Assembly: GCF_009938205.1 (NCBI RefSeq) | Contig: NZ_AP019654.1 | Coordinates: forward strand, 2,108,001-2,172,000 | Length of the DNA: 64,000 bases | Source: Vibrio panuliri | GTDB taxonomy: Bacteria > Pseudomonadota > Gammaproteobacteria > Enterobacterales > Vibrionaceae | Direction: 5' to 3' | In this document: one piece after another, positions 16,028 through 26,979 of the stretch | Layout: every line of letters begins with the position of its first letter | How positions within the stretch are numbered: the first letter of the stretch is position 1 | Notes under the pieces: model-generated | What the model saw: only the letters and a program-made list of their open reading frames with translations | Databases searched by the model: none | What the model was told of the DNA's origin: nothing | Translations under genes and position numbers: made by a program

Positions 16028-16804
16028 ATGACCAGTGCAGAACGAAGACAACAAATCATGGCGCATATTCGCAGCCATGGCGCGGGCAAAGTCGACGAGT
16101 TTGCCTCACAGTACAATGTTTCCGCTGTCACGATTCGCCATGACCTCAACCTGTTGGAAAAAGAAGGCTGTGTTTTCCGCTGCTATGGTGGTGCAACACT
16201 TAACCCTAACTTCGCTTTTGACCAGCCTCTTTATCGTAAAGACCAACTTAATCGCAGTGCAAAGCAGTCTATTGCTCAAGCAGCTGCCAACCTTATCCAT
16301 GATGGTGAAGCGGTCATTTTAGATTCAGGTACCACCATCGGCCTGATGCCTCAGTATTTAGTCAATAAACAACATCTCGTTGTCATGACTAACGCACTGA
16401 ACACCGCTTACCAGCTCAGCAAACTCGACAATGTCGATCTTCATGTCGTAGGAGGCAGCTTACGCCGAGCCTCTTGCTCATTGATTGGCAATCATGGCGA
16501 ACAACAAATTCGTTCTTACTTGTTCGATAAGCTGTTTTTAGGCGTCGATGGATTCGACCTACAAGCGGGAATTACCACCCCCGACAACCATGAAGCTCAA
16601 GTGAACCGCGCAATGTGCGAAGTTGCTCGCCAAGTGATCGCTGTGACCGACTCAAGCAAATTCGGTCGCAAAAGCTTTTGCATGATCCGAGCGGCTAATC
16701 AGATCGACGTTTTAGTCACAGATAGCAACATTCCACATGCCACTCATCAAGCTCTGATTGAAATGGGTGTCGAAGTCATTCTCGCTGACCAAACTGTTAA
16801 TTAG
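16028..16804 (+). CDS. agaR: DeoR-family repressor of GalNAc catabolism, AgaR
   Basis: This 258 aa DeoR-type repressor heads the N-acetylgalactosamine operon. It has an HTH with VDEFASQYNVSAVTIRHDLNLLEKEGC and a DeoRC sensor domain containing ILDSGTTIG, VVGGSLRRAS and GVDGFDLQAGITTP, which bind a sugar phosphate. An AGAGGAATTGG site precedes the ATG. The next gene, kbaZ, starts eight bases after its stop. The CTTTCA/GAAAG array upstream is the likely binding region. Derepression by GalNAc-6-P or GalN-6-P is expected from the family. Confidence 0.9.
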   Translation: MTSAERRQQIMAHIRSHGAGKVDEFASQYNVSAVTIRHDLNLLEKEGCVFRCYGGATLNPNFAFDQPLYRKDQLNRSAKQSIAQAAANLIHDGEAVILDSGTTIGLMPQYLVNKQHLVVMTNALNTAYQLSKLDNVDLHVVGGSLRRASCSLIGNHGEQQIRSYLFDKLFLGVDGFDLQAGITTPDNHEAQVNRAMCEVARQVIAVTDSSKFGRKSFCMIRAANQIDVLVTDSNIPHATHQALIEMGVEVILADQTVN

Positions 16805-16812
16805 GAATCAAA

Positions 16813-18123
16813 ATGAAAGCGTTACTTTCTCTTATCGAACAACACAAGCAAGGTCATGCAACAGGCATCTACTCTGTCTGTTCTGCACACCCCTTAGTGC
16901 TTGAAGCAGCAATTAAACAAGCTGCACAAGACAAGCAACTCGTGTTGATAGAAGCCACCTCAAACCAAGTCAATCAATTTGGTGGCTACACGGGAATGAC
17001 ACCGCAAGATTTTGCTAACCACGTATTTTCGCTTGCTGAGCGTCTAAACTTCCCCGCTGAGAACGTGGTACTCGGCGGCGACCACCTTGGTCCAAACTGC
17101 TGGCAAAGCCTTCCAGCAAGCCAAGCGATGGAATATTCCGCGCAGATGATTCATGACTATGTCAGTGCTGGATTTAAGAAAATTCACCTTGATTGCTCAA
17201 TGCCATGTGCCGATGACGTGACACCGCTAAGTGAAGAAATCATGGCGCAGCGTGCCGCACAATTATGTCTAGTAGCTGAAGATGCGTGGAAAAAGGTGGG
17301 TGGCGAAGCGCCAGTTTATGTCGTAGGAACAGAAGTCCCAACGCCAGGTGGTGCTCTTGAATCTTTAGAAGAAGAAGGTATTGAGGTCACCAAACCTGAA
17401 CAAGCACTTGCAACCTTAAATGCCCATCACCAAGCATTTAGCGATTTAGGATTGGGCTACGTTTGGCCTCGAGTGATTGGTTTAGTTGTGCAGCCGGGTG
17501 TTGAATTTGACCATCATACTGTCCACCACTACGACAGCAGCGAAGCGCAATCATTAAGCCATATGATCGATAGTCAGCCAAATCTTGTGTTTGAAGCACA
17601 CTCTACTGACTACCAAAACCCACCGGCATACCATCAATTGGTGCGCGACCATTTTGCGATTTTGAAAGTTGGCCCAGCACTCACCTTTGCCCTTCGCGAA
17701 GCCCTTTATGGCTTAGAACGAGCAGAAATTGAATGGCTAGGTACTCATCACGCCTCGCATCTACGCGACACCATTGAACAGGTAATGCACGAACAACCCA
17801 ATTACTGGCGTTCTCATTACTCAAGCAAAGGTCATCAACAATATCTTGATTGCAGCTATAGCTTGAGTGATCGCATTCGTTACTACTGGACTCATCCAGA
17901 AGTGAAAGCGGCGCAGCAAGCACTATTTGACAACTTAGCAGCTAAGCCGCTGCCAGTAACACTCCTTAGCCAATATCTCCCTAATCAGGCTAAGGCTATC
18001 TCTCAACACCAAATTCAGAATCAGCCCGCTGAGATTGTCATACACAAGATTATGGAAGTGACACAAGTCTATTCCGAAGCCTGTTATGCAAACGCAGTGG
18101 CTAGCAAGGAGACTATCAAATGA
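16813..18123 (+). CDS. kbaZ: Tagatose-1,6-bisphosphate aldolase accessory subunit KbaZ/AgaZ
   Basis: This 436 aa protein belongs to the GatZ/KbaZ family, the non-catalytic partner needed for full activity and stability of the class II aldolase KbaY. Recognisable segments are GIYSVCSAHPLVLEAAI, EATSNQVNQFGGYTGMTP and LGGDHLGPNCWQ. The family was once thought to be a tagatose-6-phosphate kinase, which has been disproved. The catalytic partner kbaY is at the end of the same operon. An AGGAATC site precedes the ATG, and the stop overlaps the agaS start as ATGA. Confidence 0.93.
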   Translation: MKALLSLIEQHKQGHATGIYSVCSAHPLVLEAAIKQAAQDKQLVLIEATSNQVNQFGGYTGMTPQDFANHVFSLAERLNFPAENVVLGGDHLGPNCWQSLPASQAMEYSAQMIHDYVSAGFKKIHLDCSMPCADDVTPLSEEIMAQRAAQLCLVAEDAWKKVGGEAPVYVVGTEVPTPGGALESLEEEGIEVTKPEQALATLNAHHQAFSDLGLGYVWPRVIGLVVQPGVEFDHHTVHHYDSSEAQSLSHMIDSQPNLVFEAHSTDYQNPPAYHQLVRDHFAILKVGPALTFALREALYGLERAEIEWLGTHHASHLRDTIEQVMHEQPNYWRSHYSSKGHQQYLDCSYSLSDRIRYYWTHPEVKAAQQALFDNLAAKPLPVTLLSQYLPNQAKAISQHQIQNQPAEIVIHKIMEVTQVYSEACYANAVASKETIK

Positions 18124-19277
18124 GTTCGTTTTTAGGCTATGAATTACCGTGGCTAGAAGCGCGTAACGGTGTTCACACTGCTCAAGAAATCAGCCACCAA
18201 CCTCGTTTATGGCGTGCGCTTTCTAACCAGTTAGAACAACAATACGACGCAGTCACTGCGTTCTTAAATCCACTGTTGGCTCGCCCAGATCTGCGCATCA
18301 TCTTAACTGGCGCAGGAACTTCGGCTTTCGTTGGTGACGCCGCAGCACCTTTTATTCAAGCAGGGTTACGCTTTCAAGTAGAGTCGATTCCAACCACAGA
18401 CTTGGTTTCTAACCCAGAGCAGTACTTAGATGCCACTCGCCCAACACTATTGGTGTCTTATGCTCGCTCAGGGAACAGTCCTGAAAGTGTCGCAGCAGTG
18501 GCATTGGTTGATCAACTGGTCCCAGATTGTCATCACCTGTTCTTAACTTGTAATGGTGAAGGTGAGCTCTCGCGCTATTCCCAAACCGCGAAAAATGCCT
18601 TCTGTATGATCATGCCTGAAGGTTCAAACGATAAAAGTTTTGCGATGACCTCGAGCTTTAGCTGCATGTTGATGTCAACACTGACACTACTTGGCGGTCA
18701 AACACCAGCCCAATGGCACCAACAAGTTGAAGCGACCTCAGCACTGTGTGAAGCCAAGCTTGAACAGTGGCAATCGGCGATTAAAGCCTTAGCTGAGCAA
18801 CCATACGAACGCCTAATTGTGCTTGGTAGTGGCGGCTTCGCAGGCTTAGCACGTGAAGCATCACTTAAGTCTCTTGAGCTTAGTGCTGGTCAAGTGATGA
18901 CAACATTCGACTCATCATTGGGTTTCCGTCACGGTCCAAAATTCACTATCAACGACAAAGCGTTGGTTATCCAACTGCTTTCAAGTGAGAGCTATACCCG
19001 TCAATACGATATGGATCTGTTCAACGAAATCCGTGGTGACAAACAAGCTCTTGCTCATATTGCAATCAGTGAAATTGCACTCAATGAAGAAAACGTATTT
19101 GAACTCGGACACCTTGGTCTAGGCGACCAATGGCTCTGCTTCCCATTCATTCTGTTCTGCCAAATGTTGGCATTTGAAAAATCACTCCAGTTAGGCTTTG
19201 GACCAGATAACCCATGCCCAACTGGTGAAGTAAACCGTGTGGTGCAAGGCGTCACTATCTACCCATTCAATCAGTAA
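18120..19277 (+). CDS. agaS: Galactosamine-6-phosphate deaminase/isomerase AgaS
   Basis: This 385 aa protein contains two SIS (sugar isomerase) domains; the sugar-phosphate loops are seen as LTGAGTSAFVG, SYARSGNSPESVAA and LGSGGFAGLAREASLKSLELSAGQ. AgaS converts D-galactosamine-6-phosphate to tagatose-6-phosphate with loss of ammonia, linking the deacetylase AgaA to the tagatose pathway. Its ATG overlaps the kbaZ stop by four bases, indicating translational coupling. Length and motifs agree with characterised E. coli and Shewanella AgaS. Confidence 0.93.
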   Translation: MSSFLGYELPWLEARNGVHTAQEISHQPRLWRALSNQLEQQYDAVTAFLNPLLARPDLRIILTGAGTSAFVGDAAAPFIQAGLRFQVESIPTTDLVSNPEQYLDATRPTLLVSYARSGNSPESVAAVALVDQLVPDCHHLFLTCNGEGELSRYSQTAKNAFCMIMPEGSNDKSFAMTSSFSCMLMSTLTLLGGQTPAQWHQQVEATSALCEAKLEQWQSAIKALAEQPYERLIVLGSGGFAGLAREASLKSLELSAGQVMTTFDSSLGFRHGPKFTINDKALVIQLLSSESYTRQYDMDLFNEIRGDKQALAHIAISEIALNEENVFELGHLGLGDQWLCFPFILFCQMLAFEKSLQLGFGPDNPCPTGEVNRVVQGVTIYPFNQ

Positions 19278-19299
19278 CTCATTTAATAAGGAATTGACC

Positions 19300-19773
19300 A
19301 TGCCAAATATCGTTTTAAGTCGTATTGACGAGCGTCTAGTTCACGGCCAAGTAGGTGTGCAGTGGGTAGGTTTTGCTGATGCCAACATCATCGTGGTGGT
19401 GAATGACGAAGTCGCTCAAGACAGCATTCAACAAAACCTAATGGAAATGGTACTTGCCGATGGCATCGCTATCCGTTTTTGGACGGTGCAAAAAACCATC
19501 GACACCATCCATAAAGCAGCAGATCGCCAACGCATTCTATTGGTTTGCCGCACACCAAAAGACTTCCGTCAGTTGGTGGAAGGCGGCGTGCCAATTAGCA
19601 ATATCAACGTAGGTAACATGCACTACGTAGAAGGAAAAAAACAAATTGCCAAAACAGTTTCAGTCGGCACTGAAGACGTCGCGGAATTTGAACGATTAAA
19701 AGCGCTAGGAGTGAAGTGCACCATTCAAGGTGTGCCAACTGAAAGCGCAACTGACCTCTTTACTCTTATCTAA
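19300..19773 (+). CDS. agaV: PTS mannose-family IIB component for N-acetylgalactosamine
   Basis: This 157 aa cytoplasmic phosphocarrier takes phosphate from IIA onto a histidine, here H15 in LSRIDERLVHGQVGVQW, and passes it to the incoming sugar. The open frame begins at 19237, but the ATG at 19300 has an AAGGAATT site and gives the standard N-terminus. It is followed by IIC, IID and IIA genes, completing one mannose-type PTS. Assignment to GalNAc comes from the operon, not from the protein alone, so galactosamine or a related sugar could also be transported. Confidence 0.9.
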   Translation: MPNIVLSRIDERLVHGQVGVQWVGFADANIIVVVNDEVAQDSIQQNLMEMVLADGIAIRFWTVQKTIDTIHKAADRQRILLVCRTPKDFRQLVEGGVPISNINVGNMHYVEGKKQIAKTVSVGTEDVAEFERLKALGVKCTIQGVPTESATDLFTLI

Positions 19774-19790
19774 CAATAAGGACACCAATC

Positions 19791-20567
19791 ATGGAAATAG
19801 GACTCTTACAGGCACTGATGCTCGGCATCCTAGCCTTCTTTGCTGGCCTAGATTTATTTAACGGTCTCACTCACTTCCACCGCCCTGTGGTACTTGGTCC
19901 GCTCGTTGGTCTAATTTTAGGCGACTTGCAAACGGGTATCTTAGTCGGCGGTACGCTAGAACTGATTTGGATGGGTCTTGCACCACTTGCAGGCGCTCAG
20001 CCACCAAACGTTATCATCGGTACTATCGTAGGTACGGCTTTCGCTATCACTACCAAAGTTGAGCCTAATGTCGCGGTTGGTGTCGCGGTACCATTCGCGG
20101 TCGCAGTACAGATGGGTATCACCCTACTCTTCTCTGCTATGTCAGCAGTGATGTCTAAATGTGATGAGTATGCGCAAAATGCCGATACTGATGGCATCGA
20201 ACGCGTCAACTACATGGCACTTGCTGTACTGGGCTCTTTCTACTTCCTATGCGCATTCTTACCCGTCTACTTAGGAGCTGAACACGCAGAAAAAATCGTT
20301 GAAGTACTACCAAAAGACCTGATTGATGGTCTGGGTGTAGCCGGCGGTATCATGCCAGCGATCGGTTTTGCCGTACTGATGAAAATCATGATGAAGAACG
20401 CTTACATCCCTTACTTCATCCTAGGTTTTGTCGCAGCAGCATGGCTACAACTCCCTATCCTAGCAATTGCAGCCGCTGCGACAGCGATGGCAATTATCGA
20501 CTTTATGCGCAAAACAGAACCAACTCCTGTAACTGCACCAGCTGAGGACTTTGAAGATGGAATCTAA
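19791..20567 (+). CDS. agaW: PTS mannose-family IIC membrane component
   Basis: This 258 aa integral membrane protein forms the sugar channel with IID. It starts MEIGLLQALMLGILAFFAGLD and contains the conserved GPLVGLILGDLQTGILVGGTLELIWMG segment of mannose/sorbose-type IIC proteins, followed by GAQPPNVIIGTIVGTAFA. An AAGGACACC site precedes the ATG. Its last 11 bases overlap the start of the IID gene, so translation of the two is probably coupled. Confidence 0.92.
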   Translation: MEIGLLQALMLGILAFFAGLDLFNGLTHFHRPVVLGPLVGLILGDLQTGILVGGTLELIWMGLAPLAGAQPPNVIIGTIVGTAFAITTKVEPNVAVGVAVPFAVAVQMGITLLFSAMSAVMSKCDEYAQNADTDGIERVNYMALAVLGSFYFLCAFLPVYLGAEHAEKIVEVLPKDLIDGLGVAGGIMPAIGFAVLMKIMMKNAYIPYFILGFVAAAWLQLPILAIAAAATAMAIIDFMRKTEPTPVTAPAEDFEDGI

Positions 20568-21441
20568 TGTAAGCAACGAACTCGACCTCCGTAGCCAAAA
20601 CGCTGACGTGCAACCTGCTCCAGGCGTGGCTCAAGATGAGTATGAGAACAAAGAGATTGGCGCAGAGCTAACGAAAGCGGACATCAACCGCATGGCATGG
20701 CGTTCACTACTGCTCCAAGCATCATTTAACTACGAACGTATGCAGGCTTCTGGTTGGTTGTACGGCCTACTTCCTGCACTGAAGAAGATTCACACCAATA
20801 AAGCTGACCTTTCCAAAGCTATGCAAGGTCATATGGGCTTCTTCAATACTCACCCATTCTTGGTGACATTCGTTATGGGTATCGTACTGGCGATGGAACG
20901 TTCTAAACAGAACATCAACAGTATTCAAAGCACCAAGATTGCCGTTGGTGCGCCAATGGGCGGTATCGGTGATGCAATGTTCTGGCTAACGCTACTCCCT
21001 ATCTGTGGTGGTATCGGTGCCGACTTGGCATTGCAAGGCTCAATCATGGGTGCGGTGTTCTTTATCGTCCTATTTAACGTGGTGCACTTTGGTCTACGTT
21101 TTGGCTTAGCTCACTACGCATACCGTATGGGTGTGGCAGCAATTCCTGTCATCAAGGCCAACACTAAGAAAGTCGGCCATGCAGCATCCATGGTTGGTAT
21201 GACGGTTATCGGTGCACTGGTTGCAACTTACGTACGCCTATCAACCACCGCTGAAATCACCGCTGGTGACGCAGTAGTCAAACTCCAAGCAGACGTTATC
21301 GACAAGCTAATGCCAGCGTTCCTACCACTGGTTTACACCTTAGGTATGTACGCCCTTGTTAAACGTGGTTGGAGCCCACTAAAACTTATCGGTATCACTG
21401 TGGTACTTGGCGTTGTTGGCCGCTTTATGGGCTTCCTATAA
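20557..21441 (+). CDS. agaE: PTS mannose-family IID membrane component
   Basis: This 294 aa membrane protein is the partner of IIC. It shows the IID signature: LLLQASFNYERMQASGWLYGLLPAL, a FFNTHPFLVTFVMGIVLAMER segment and GAPMGGIGDAMFWLTLLPI. Two ATG/TTG candidates exist six bases apart; the ATG at 20557 inside the end of the IIC gene is preferred. About 60 bases separate its stop from the IIA gene, and that gap holds a strong hairpin (21467-21486). Confidence 0.92.
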   Translation: MESNVSNELDLRSQNADVQPAPGVAQDEYENKEIGAELTKADINRMAWRSLLLQASFNYERMQASGWLYGLLPALKKIHTNKADLSKAMQGHMGFFNTHPFLVTFVMGIVLAMERSKQNINSIQSTKIAVGAPMGGIGDAMFWLTLLPICGGIGADLALQGSIMGAVFFIVLFNVVHFGLRFGLAHYAYRMGVAAIPVIKANTKKVGHAASMVGMTVIGALVATYVRLSTTAEITAGDAVVKLQADVIDKLMPAFLPLVYTLGMYALVKRGWSPLKLIGITVVLGVVGRFMGFL

Positions 21442-21466
21442 GTCACTTTCTCCACACAAGAACACT

Positions 21467-21486
21467 GGGGCTGATTTATCAGCCCC
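21467..21486 (+). other. Intra-operon hairpin between IID and IIA genes
   Basis: GGGGCTGA-TTTA-TCAGCCCC is a perfect 8-bp hairpin with no T tract, followed directly by the AAGGAAAC site of the IIA gene. It may stabilise the upstream mRNA or tune IIA expression rather than terminate transcription. Confidence 0.6.
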
Positions 21487-21501
21487 CCTAAGGAAACAAA
21501 A

Positions 21502-21931
21502 ATGATTGCAGTTATTTTATCTGGCCACGGTGGCTTCGCTTCAGGTCTTGCTAAAGCGGTTTTTCAAGTAATTGGTGAACAACCTCAGTTTAAATTTATC
21601 GACTTTCCAGAAGAAGCAACCACACCACAACTTGAAGCGGCGATGCGTGACGCTATCAAAGAAATCGACTCTGGTGAAGGCATTGTATTCCTGACTGATC
21701 TACTAGGTGGCACTCCATTTAGAACCGCATCACTAATCAGCCAAGAGCGCGACGATATTCAAGTTGTTACAGGCACAAACATGCAAATGGCAGCGGAAAT
21801 GTTACTTGAACGCGATGAACTCAACTTAATCGAATTCCGTGACCAAGCAGTTGAGTGTGGACATCGAGGAATCACCTCTTTGGCTGCCGAAATGGCACTC
21901 AAAGCCGAACACGCAGACACGGTAGAAGAAG

Positions 21932-21942
<11 letters not shown>
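21502..21942 (+). CDS. agaF: PTS mannose-family IIA component
   Basis: This 146 aa cytoplasmic protein accepts phosphate from HPr on H9 (ILSGHGGFASGLAKA). The LTDLLGGTPFRTAS segment is characteristic of the family. It is preceded by a hairpin and an AAGGAAAC site. Its final 11 bases overlap the start of the deacetylase gene. With IIB, IIC and IID it makes a self-sufficient permease that needs only general HPr and enzyme I from elsewhere in the genome. Confidence 0.92.
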
Positions 21943-23985
<2,043 letters not shown>

Positions 23986-24061
23986 TAAAACCTAACTTCC
24001 TCGCCTTGTTCGCTCTGGCAAGAAGAGGAAGTAACACCCACCCCCTATAGGTGTTACTTCA

Positions 24062-24092
24062 GGGAGCTCTTAGTCACAGCTCCCTTTTTTTT
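24062..24092 (+). terminator. Terminator of the GalNAc operon
   Basis: GGGAGCT/AGCTCCC stem with a nine-base loop followed by eight T residues. It lies 76 bases after kbaY and directly before the end of the convergent fasciclin gene. Confidence 0.88.
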
Positions 24093-24591
24093 ATTTCGGC
24101 ATGATTACGCTATCAATCACGTGAATCACACCATTACTTGCCTTAACGTCGGTGGCTACAACCGTGGCATTGTCGACCATCACTTTGTCACCTTTCACCG
24201 CAATCATCACGTCTTGACCTTGCACCGTTGTGGCTTTATCCAACTTCACTACATCCGCTGCCATCACTTTACCCGGCACGACATGATAAGTGAGAATTGC
24301 TACCAGCTTATCTTTGTTCTCTGGCTTTAATAGCATCTCAACAGTCCCATCCGGTAGCTTAGCAAACGCGTCATCGGTAGGCGCAAAAACGGTAAAAGGT
24401 CCTTCCCCTTTCAACGTATCAACCAACCCCGCCGCTTTGACCGCAGCCACAAGAGTATTAAATGAACCATTTTCAACCGCAACATCAACAATGTCGGCTT
24501 TTTTCATTCCATGGTCATGGGCGTGAACCGGTGACAGCATTACGAGCGTGGCAAACATGGCGGTCATAATGACTAAGATGCGTTTTAACAT
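24091..24591 (-). CDS. Secreted fasciclin-domain protein
   Basis: This 166 aa protein has a signal peptide ([25 protein letters not shown] core followed by a VHAHDHG site) and one FAS1 domain of about 130 residues with the conserved [15 protein letters not shown] and [16 protein letters not shown] motifs and a C-terminal [10 protein letters not shown] strand. FAS1 domains mediate adhesion or extracellular binding; the bacterial role is not known. The ATG at 24591 has an AGAGGAAAG site; the longer frame from 24633 would mask the signal peptide. The His-rich AHDHG after cleavage may bind metal. Confidence 0.85.
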   Translation of the reverse strand: MLKRILVIMTAMFATLVMLSPVHAHDHGMKKADIVDVAVENGSFNTLVAAVKAAGLVDTLKGEGPFTVFAPTDDAFAKLPDGTVEMLLKPENKDKLVAILTYHVVPGKVMAADVVKLDKATTVQGQDVMIAVKGDKVMVDNATVVATDVKASNGVIHVIDSVIMPK

Positions 24592-24784
24592 AGATACTTT
24601 CCTCTGTAGTGAATATGGAATTACTGTTTCCATCCAATCGAAGGTGTTCTACGGTAGGAAAGTTTTAGCCGATCAGTTGTGCATGATAGATTTCATTGTG
24701 ATGGTTTATCGCTATTTTCAGCATTAACACTGCCGTTTCATCATATTTTTGATGAAACTGGCGGGAGCGAATGGTTCAGATAAT

Positions 24785-24810
24785 AAAAAACCGCACTATC
24801 AAAGTGCGGC
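24785..24810 (-). terminator. Terminator of sohB
   Basis: On the minus strand CCGCACT/AGTGCGG pair across a five-base loop, followed by TTTTTT. It lies 22 bases after the sohB stop. Confidence 0.85.
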
Positions 24811-24831
24811 CTCTTAAAGACAACAACTCAA

Positions 24832-25893
24832 CTACACAATTGGACGTTGGCCTCGGTCAATCAATTTCATCAGCACATTGTCGGCAGCTTCACCCATTAG
24901 CGCAGCAAGCTTAGAGGTAATTTTCTTCTTCTCAACATAGTGAATTGCCAGCACAGTCTTGTCTTTACACGCTTCAACCACTAAATCGTCTGACGTTTTG
25001 ATTTCATCAACCAGACCCAGTGACAATGCTTGTGAACCAAACCAATGCTCACCTGTTGCTACTTTTTCTAAATCAAGATCTGGTCGACGCTCACGAATAA
25101 AGTCTTTAAATAGAACGTGAGTTTCCTCTAGCTCTTGTTTGAATTTTTCACGAGCTTTATCGGTATTTTCACCAAACATTGTCAACGTACGTTTGTATTC
25201 ACCCGCCGTCAGTTGCTCATATTCAATATCATATTTTTTCAGTACTTTATTAAAGTTCGGTAACTGGGCAATCACGCCAATCGAGCCCACAATAGCAAAT
25301 GGCGCAGAGACAATTTTATCGGCAATACAGGCCATCATGTAGCCACCACTTGCCGCCACTTTATCGACAGAAATCGTTAGGGGTAGACCCGCAGCTTTCA
25401 AACGATCCAGTTGTGAAGAAGCTAAGCCGTAACCATGTACCATACCACCGCCAGACTCTAGACGTAGGAGTACTTCATCCCCTTCACATGCAACCGCTAA
25501 TATAGCCGTCACTTCTTCACGCAGTGAGGCCACTTCTTTGGCATCAATGCTACCTTTAAAATCCAGTACAAAAAGATGAGGTTCGCGCTTACTCTCTAGC
25601 TCTCCCTCTTTGGCAGCTTGTTTGATCTCTTTTTCGCGCGCTTTGTTTTTCTCTTTCTCTTGCTTCTTCTCGGCTTTGCCTCGCGCCTTTAAGAACGCCT
25701 CATCGTGGAGATGATGCTCTAACTGTTCGACCGTATGTTTGTGCTGCTCGGTTAGGTCTGTAATTTCCAGTTCACCTTTTGCAGCTCCACTGCGTCCACC
25801 AGCGCTTTTAACAATAATAAGAATCGCAGCCAATGCGACTACCACAGTCACAATCTTGGCCAAAAATAAGCCGTAGTCCAACAAAAATTCCAA
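24832..25893 (-). CDS. sohB: Inner-membrane peptidase SohB (S49 family)
   Basis: This is a 353 aa signal-peptide-peptidase-like serine protease of the inner membrane. It has an N-terminal transmembrane segment (YGLFLAKIVTVVVALAAILII), a charged Lys/Glu-rich linker and an S49 domain with the catalytic serine in VASGGYMMAC and the lysine expected in the later VLFKDFIRERRPDLDLEKV region. The frame is open to 25938, but the TTG at 25893 follows an AGAGGA site eight bases upstream, gives the LEFLLDYGLF start seen in SohB and is close to the 349 aa of E. coli. TTG start is therefore preferred. Confidence 0.9.
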   Translation of the reverse strand: MEFLLDYGLFLAKIVTVVVALAAILIIVKSAGGRSGAAKGELEITDLTEQHKHTVEQLEHHLHDEAFLKARGKAEKKQEKEKNKAREKEIKQAAKEGELESKREPHLFVLDFKGSIDAKEVASLREEVTAILAVACEGDEVLLRLESGGGMVHGYGLASSQLDRLKAAGLPLTISVDKVAASGGYMMACIADKIVSAPFAIVGSIGVIAQLPNFNKVLKKYDIEYEQLTAGEYKRTLTMFGENTDKAREKFKQELEETHVLFKDFIRERRPDLDLEKVATGEHWFGSQALSLGLVDEIKTSDDLVVEACKDKTVLAIHYVEKKKITSKLAALMGEAADNVLMKLIDRGQRPIV

Positions 25894-25928
25894 GCTGATT
25901 ATCCTCTCAATATGCGAATTAGTGTATT

Positions 25929-26032
25929 GTATACCCAAGTAACCTCAAGGTGCGAGCTTCATTGGGAGTGAGTCACTGAGCCATCATTAAAGCCACATAT
26001 ACCCAAACCACTTCAAGTAGGACTGGGTATAC
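25929..26032. repeat. Small dispersed-type repeat with inverted ends
   Basis: A 104-base element is bounded by GTATACCCA and its inverse TGGGTATAC. Inside lies a second partial copy, ATACCCAAACCACTTCAAGT, next to CACTTCAAGTAGGACTGGGTATACC-like sequence. Such TATACCCAA...CTTCAAG elements recur between genes in Vibrio genomes as I remember them. It sits between the divergent sohB and yciK genes. Confidence 0.55.
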
Positions 26033-26082
26033 CATCTTGTCACGAAGACAAAAAGTAGTTCATAACAAAAAGGAAGCATAGC

Positions 26083-26832
26083 GTGGATTATTCAGTTGCT
26101 GATAACGCCTTAAAAGATAAAGTCATCCTCGTTACTGGCGCAGGAGCCGGTATCGGTAAACAAGCAGCAATGAGCTTTGCCCAACATGGTGCAACGGTGA
26201 TCTTATTAGGTCGCACGGTGAAGAAACTTGAGCAGACTTACGATGAAATCGAAGCGGTTGGTTACCCTCAGCCAGCGATTATCCCACTCGATATGAAAGG
26301 CGCAACGAAGCAAAACTACTTAGATATGGCTGACACTATTGAGAGTCAATTTGGTCGCCTAGATGGCGTTTTGCACAATGCTGGTATTCTAGGTGTGATC
26401 AGCCCATTTGATCAGATTGGCGAAGATAGCTTTGATGATGTGATGCAAATTAATGTCAAAGCACAGTTTTTGATGTCACAAGCGCTGCTGCCACTGCTAC
26501 GCAAATCGAATGACGCTCGTATGGTTTTCACCTCGTCATCTGTCGGCCATATTGGACGCGCATTTTGGGGAACTTATGCGATTTCAAAATTTGCGACAGA
26601 AGGTATGATGCAGGTACTCGCCGATGAACTCAGCGATACGAATATCCGCGTTAATGCCATTAACCCCGGCGGTACTCGTACCGGTATGCGCGCCAAAGCT
26701 TACCCAGCGGAAGATACTGATTTACTGAAGACACCGGCGGATATTATGCCCCTCTATCTTTATTTGATGGCGCCAGAAGGCAAGGCCGTTCACGGCCAAT
26801 GTTTAGACGCGCAACCAAAGAAAGCCCAGTAA
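26083..26832 (+). CDS. yciK: Short-chain dehydrogenase YciK
   Basis: This is a 249 aa Rossmann-fold oxidoreductase. It shows the NAD(P)-binding TGAGAGIGKQAA motif, HNAGILG, a catalytic Ser (TSSSVGHIGR) and the YAISK pair. Family members with the YciK name are uncharacterised in substrate. The start is GTG with an AAGGAAG site. In enterobacteria yciK also lies next to sohB, supporting orthology. A terminator follows. Confidence 0.88.
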   Translation: MDYSVADNALKDKVILVTGAGAGIGKQAAMSFAQHGATVILLGRTVKKLEQTYDEIEAVGYPQPAIIPLDMKGATKQNYLDMADTIESQFGRLDGVLHNAGILGVISPFDQIGEDSFDDVMQINVKAQFLMSQALLPLLRKSNDARMVFTSSSVGHIGRAFWGTYAISKFATEGMMQVLADELSDTNIRVNAINPGGTRTGMRAKAYPAEDTDLLKTPADIMPLYLYLMAPEGKAVHGQCLDAQPKKAQ

Positions 26833-26873
26833 CACTTTCAAGACAATCACTGAAATTACTCGGCTGGTAAATC

Positions 26874-26903
26874 AACGCCTTGCAACTGAGCAAGGCGTTT
26901 TTT
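26874..26903 (+). terminator. Terminator of yciK
   Basis: AACGCCTTG/CAAGGCGTT stem with an eight-base loop followed by TTTTTATT. Confidence 0.87.
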
Positions 26904-26941
26904 ATTTCTTCCCTATTGCAGTGCTGACAGGATAAATTATA

Positions 26942-26957
26942 CTGTACAAATATACAG
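26942..26957. promoter_or_regulatory. LexA (SOS) box of the imuA-imuB-dnaE2 cassette
   Basis: CTGTACAAATATACAG matches the gamma-proteobacterial LexA consensus CTGT-N8-ACAG. It lies 22 bases before the imuA start, where LexA would block transcription, so the mutagenesis cassette should be SOS-induced. Confidence 0.88.
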
Positions 26958-26979
26958 GTATTTTATTTATCCACCGCCT

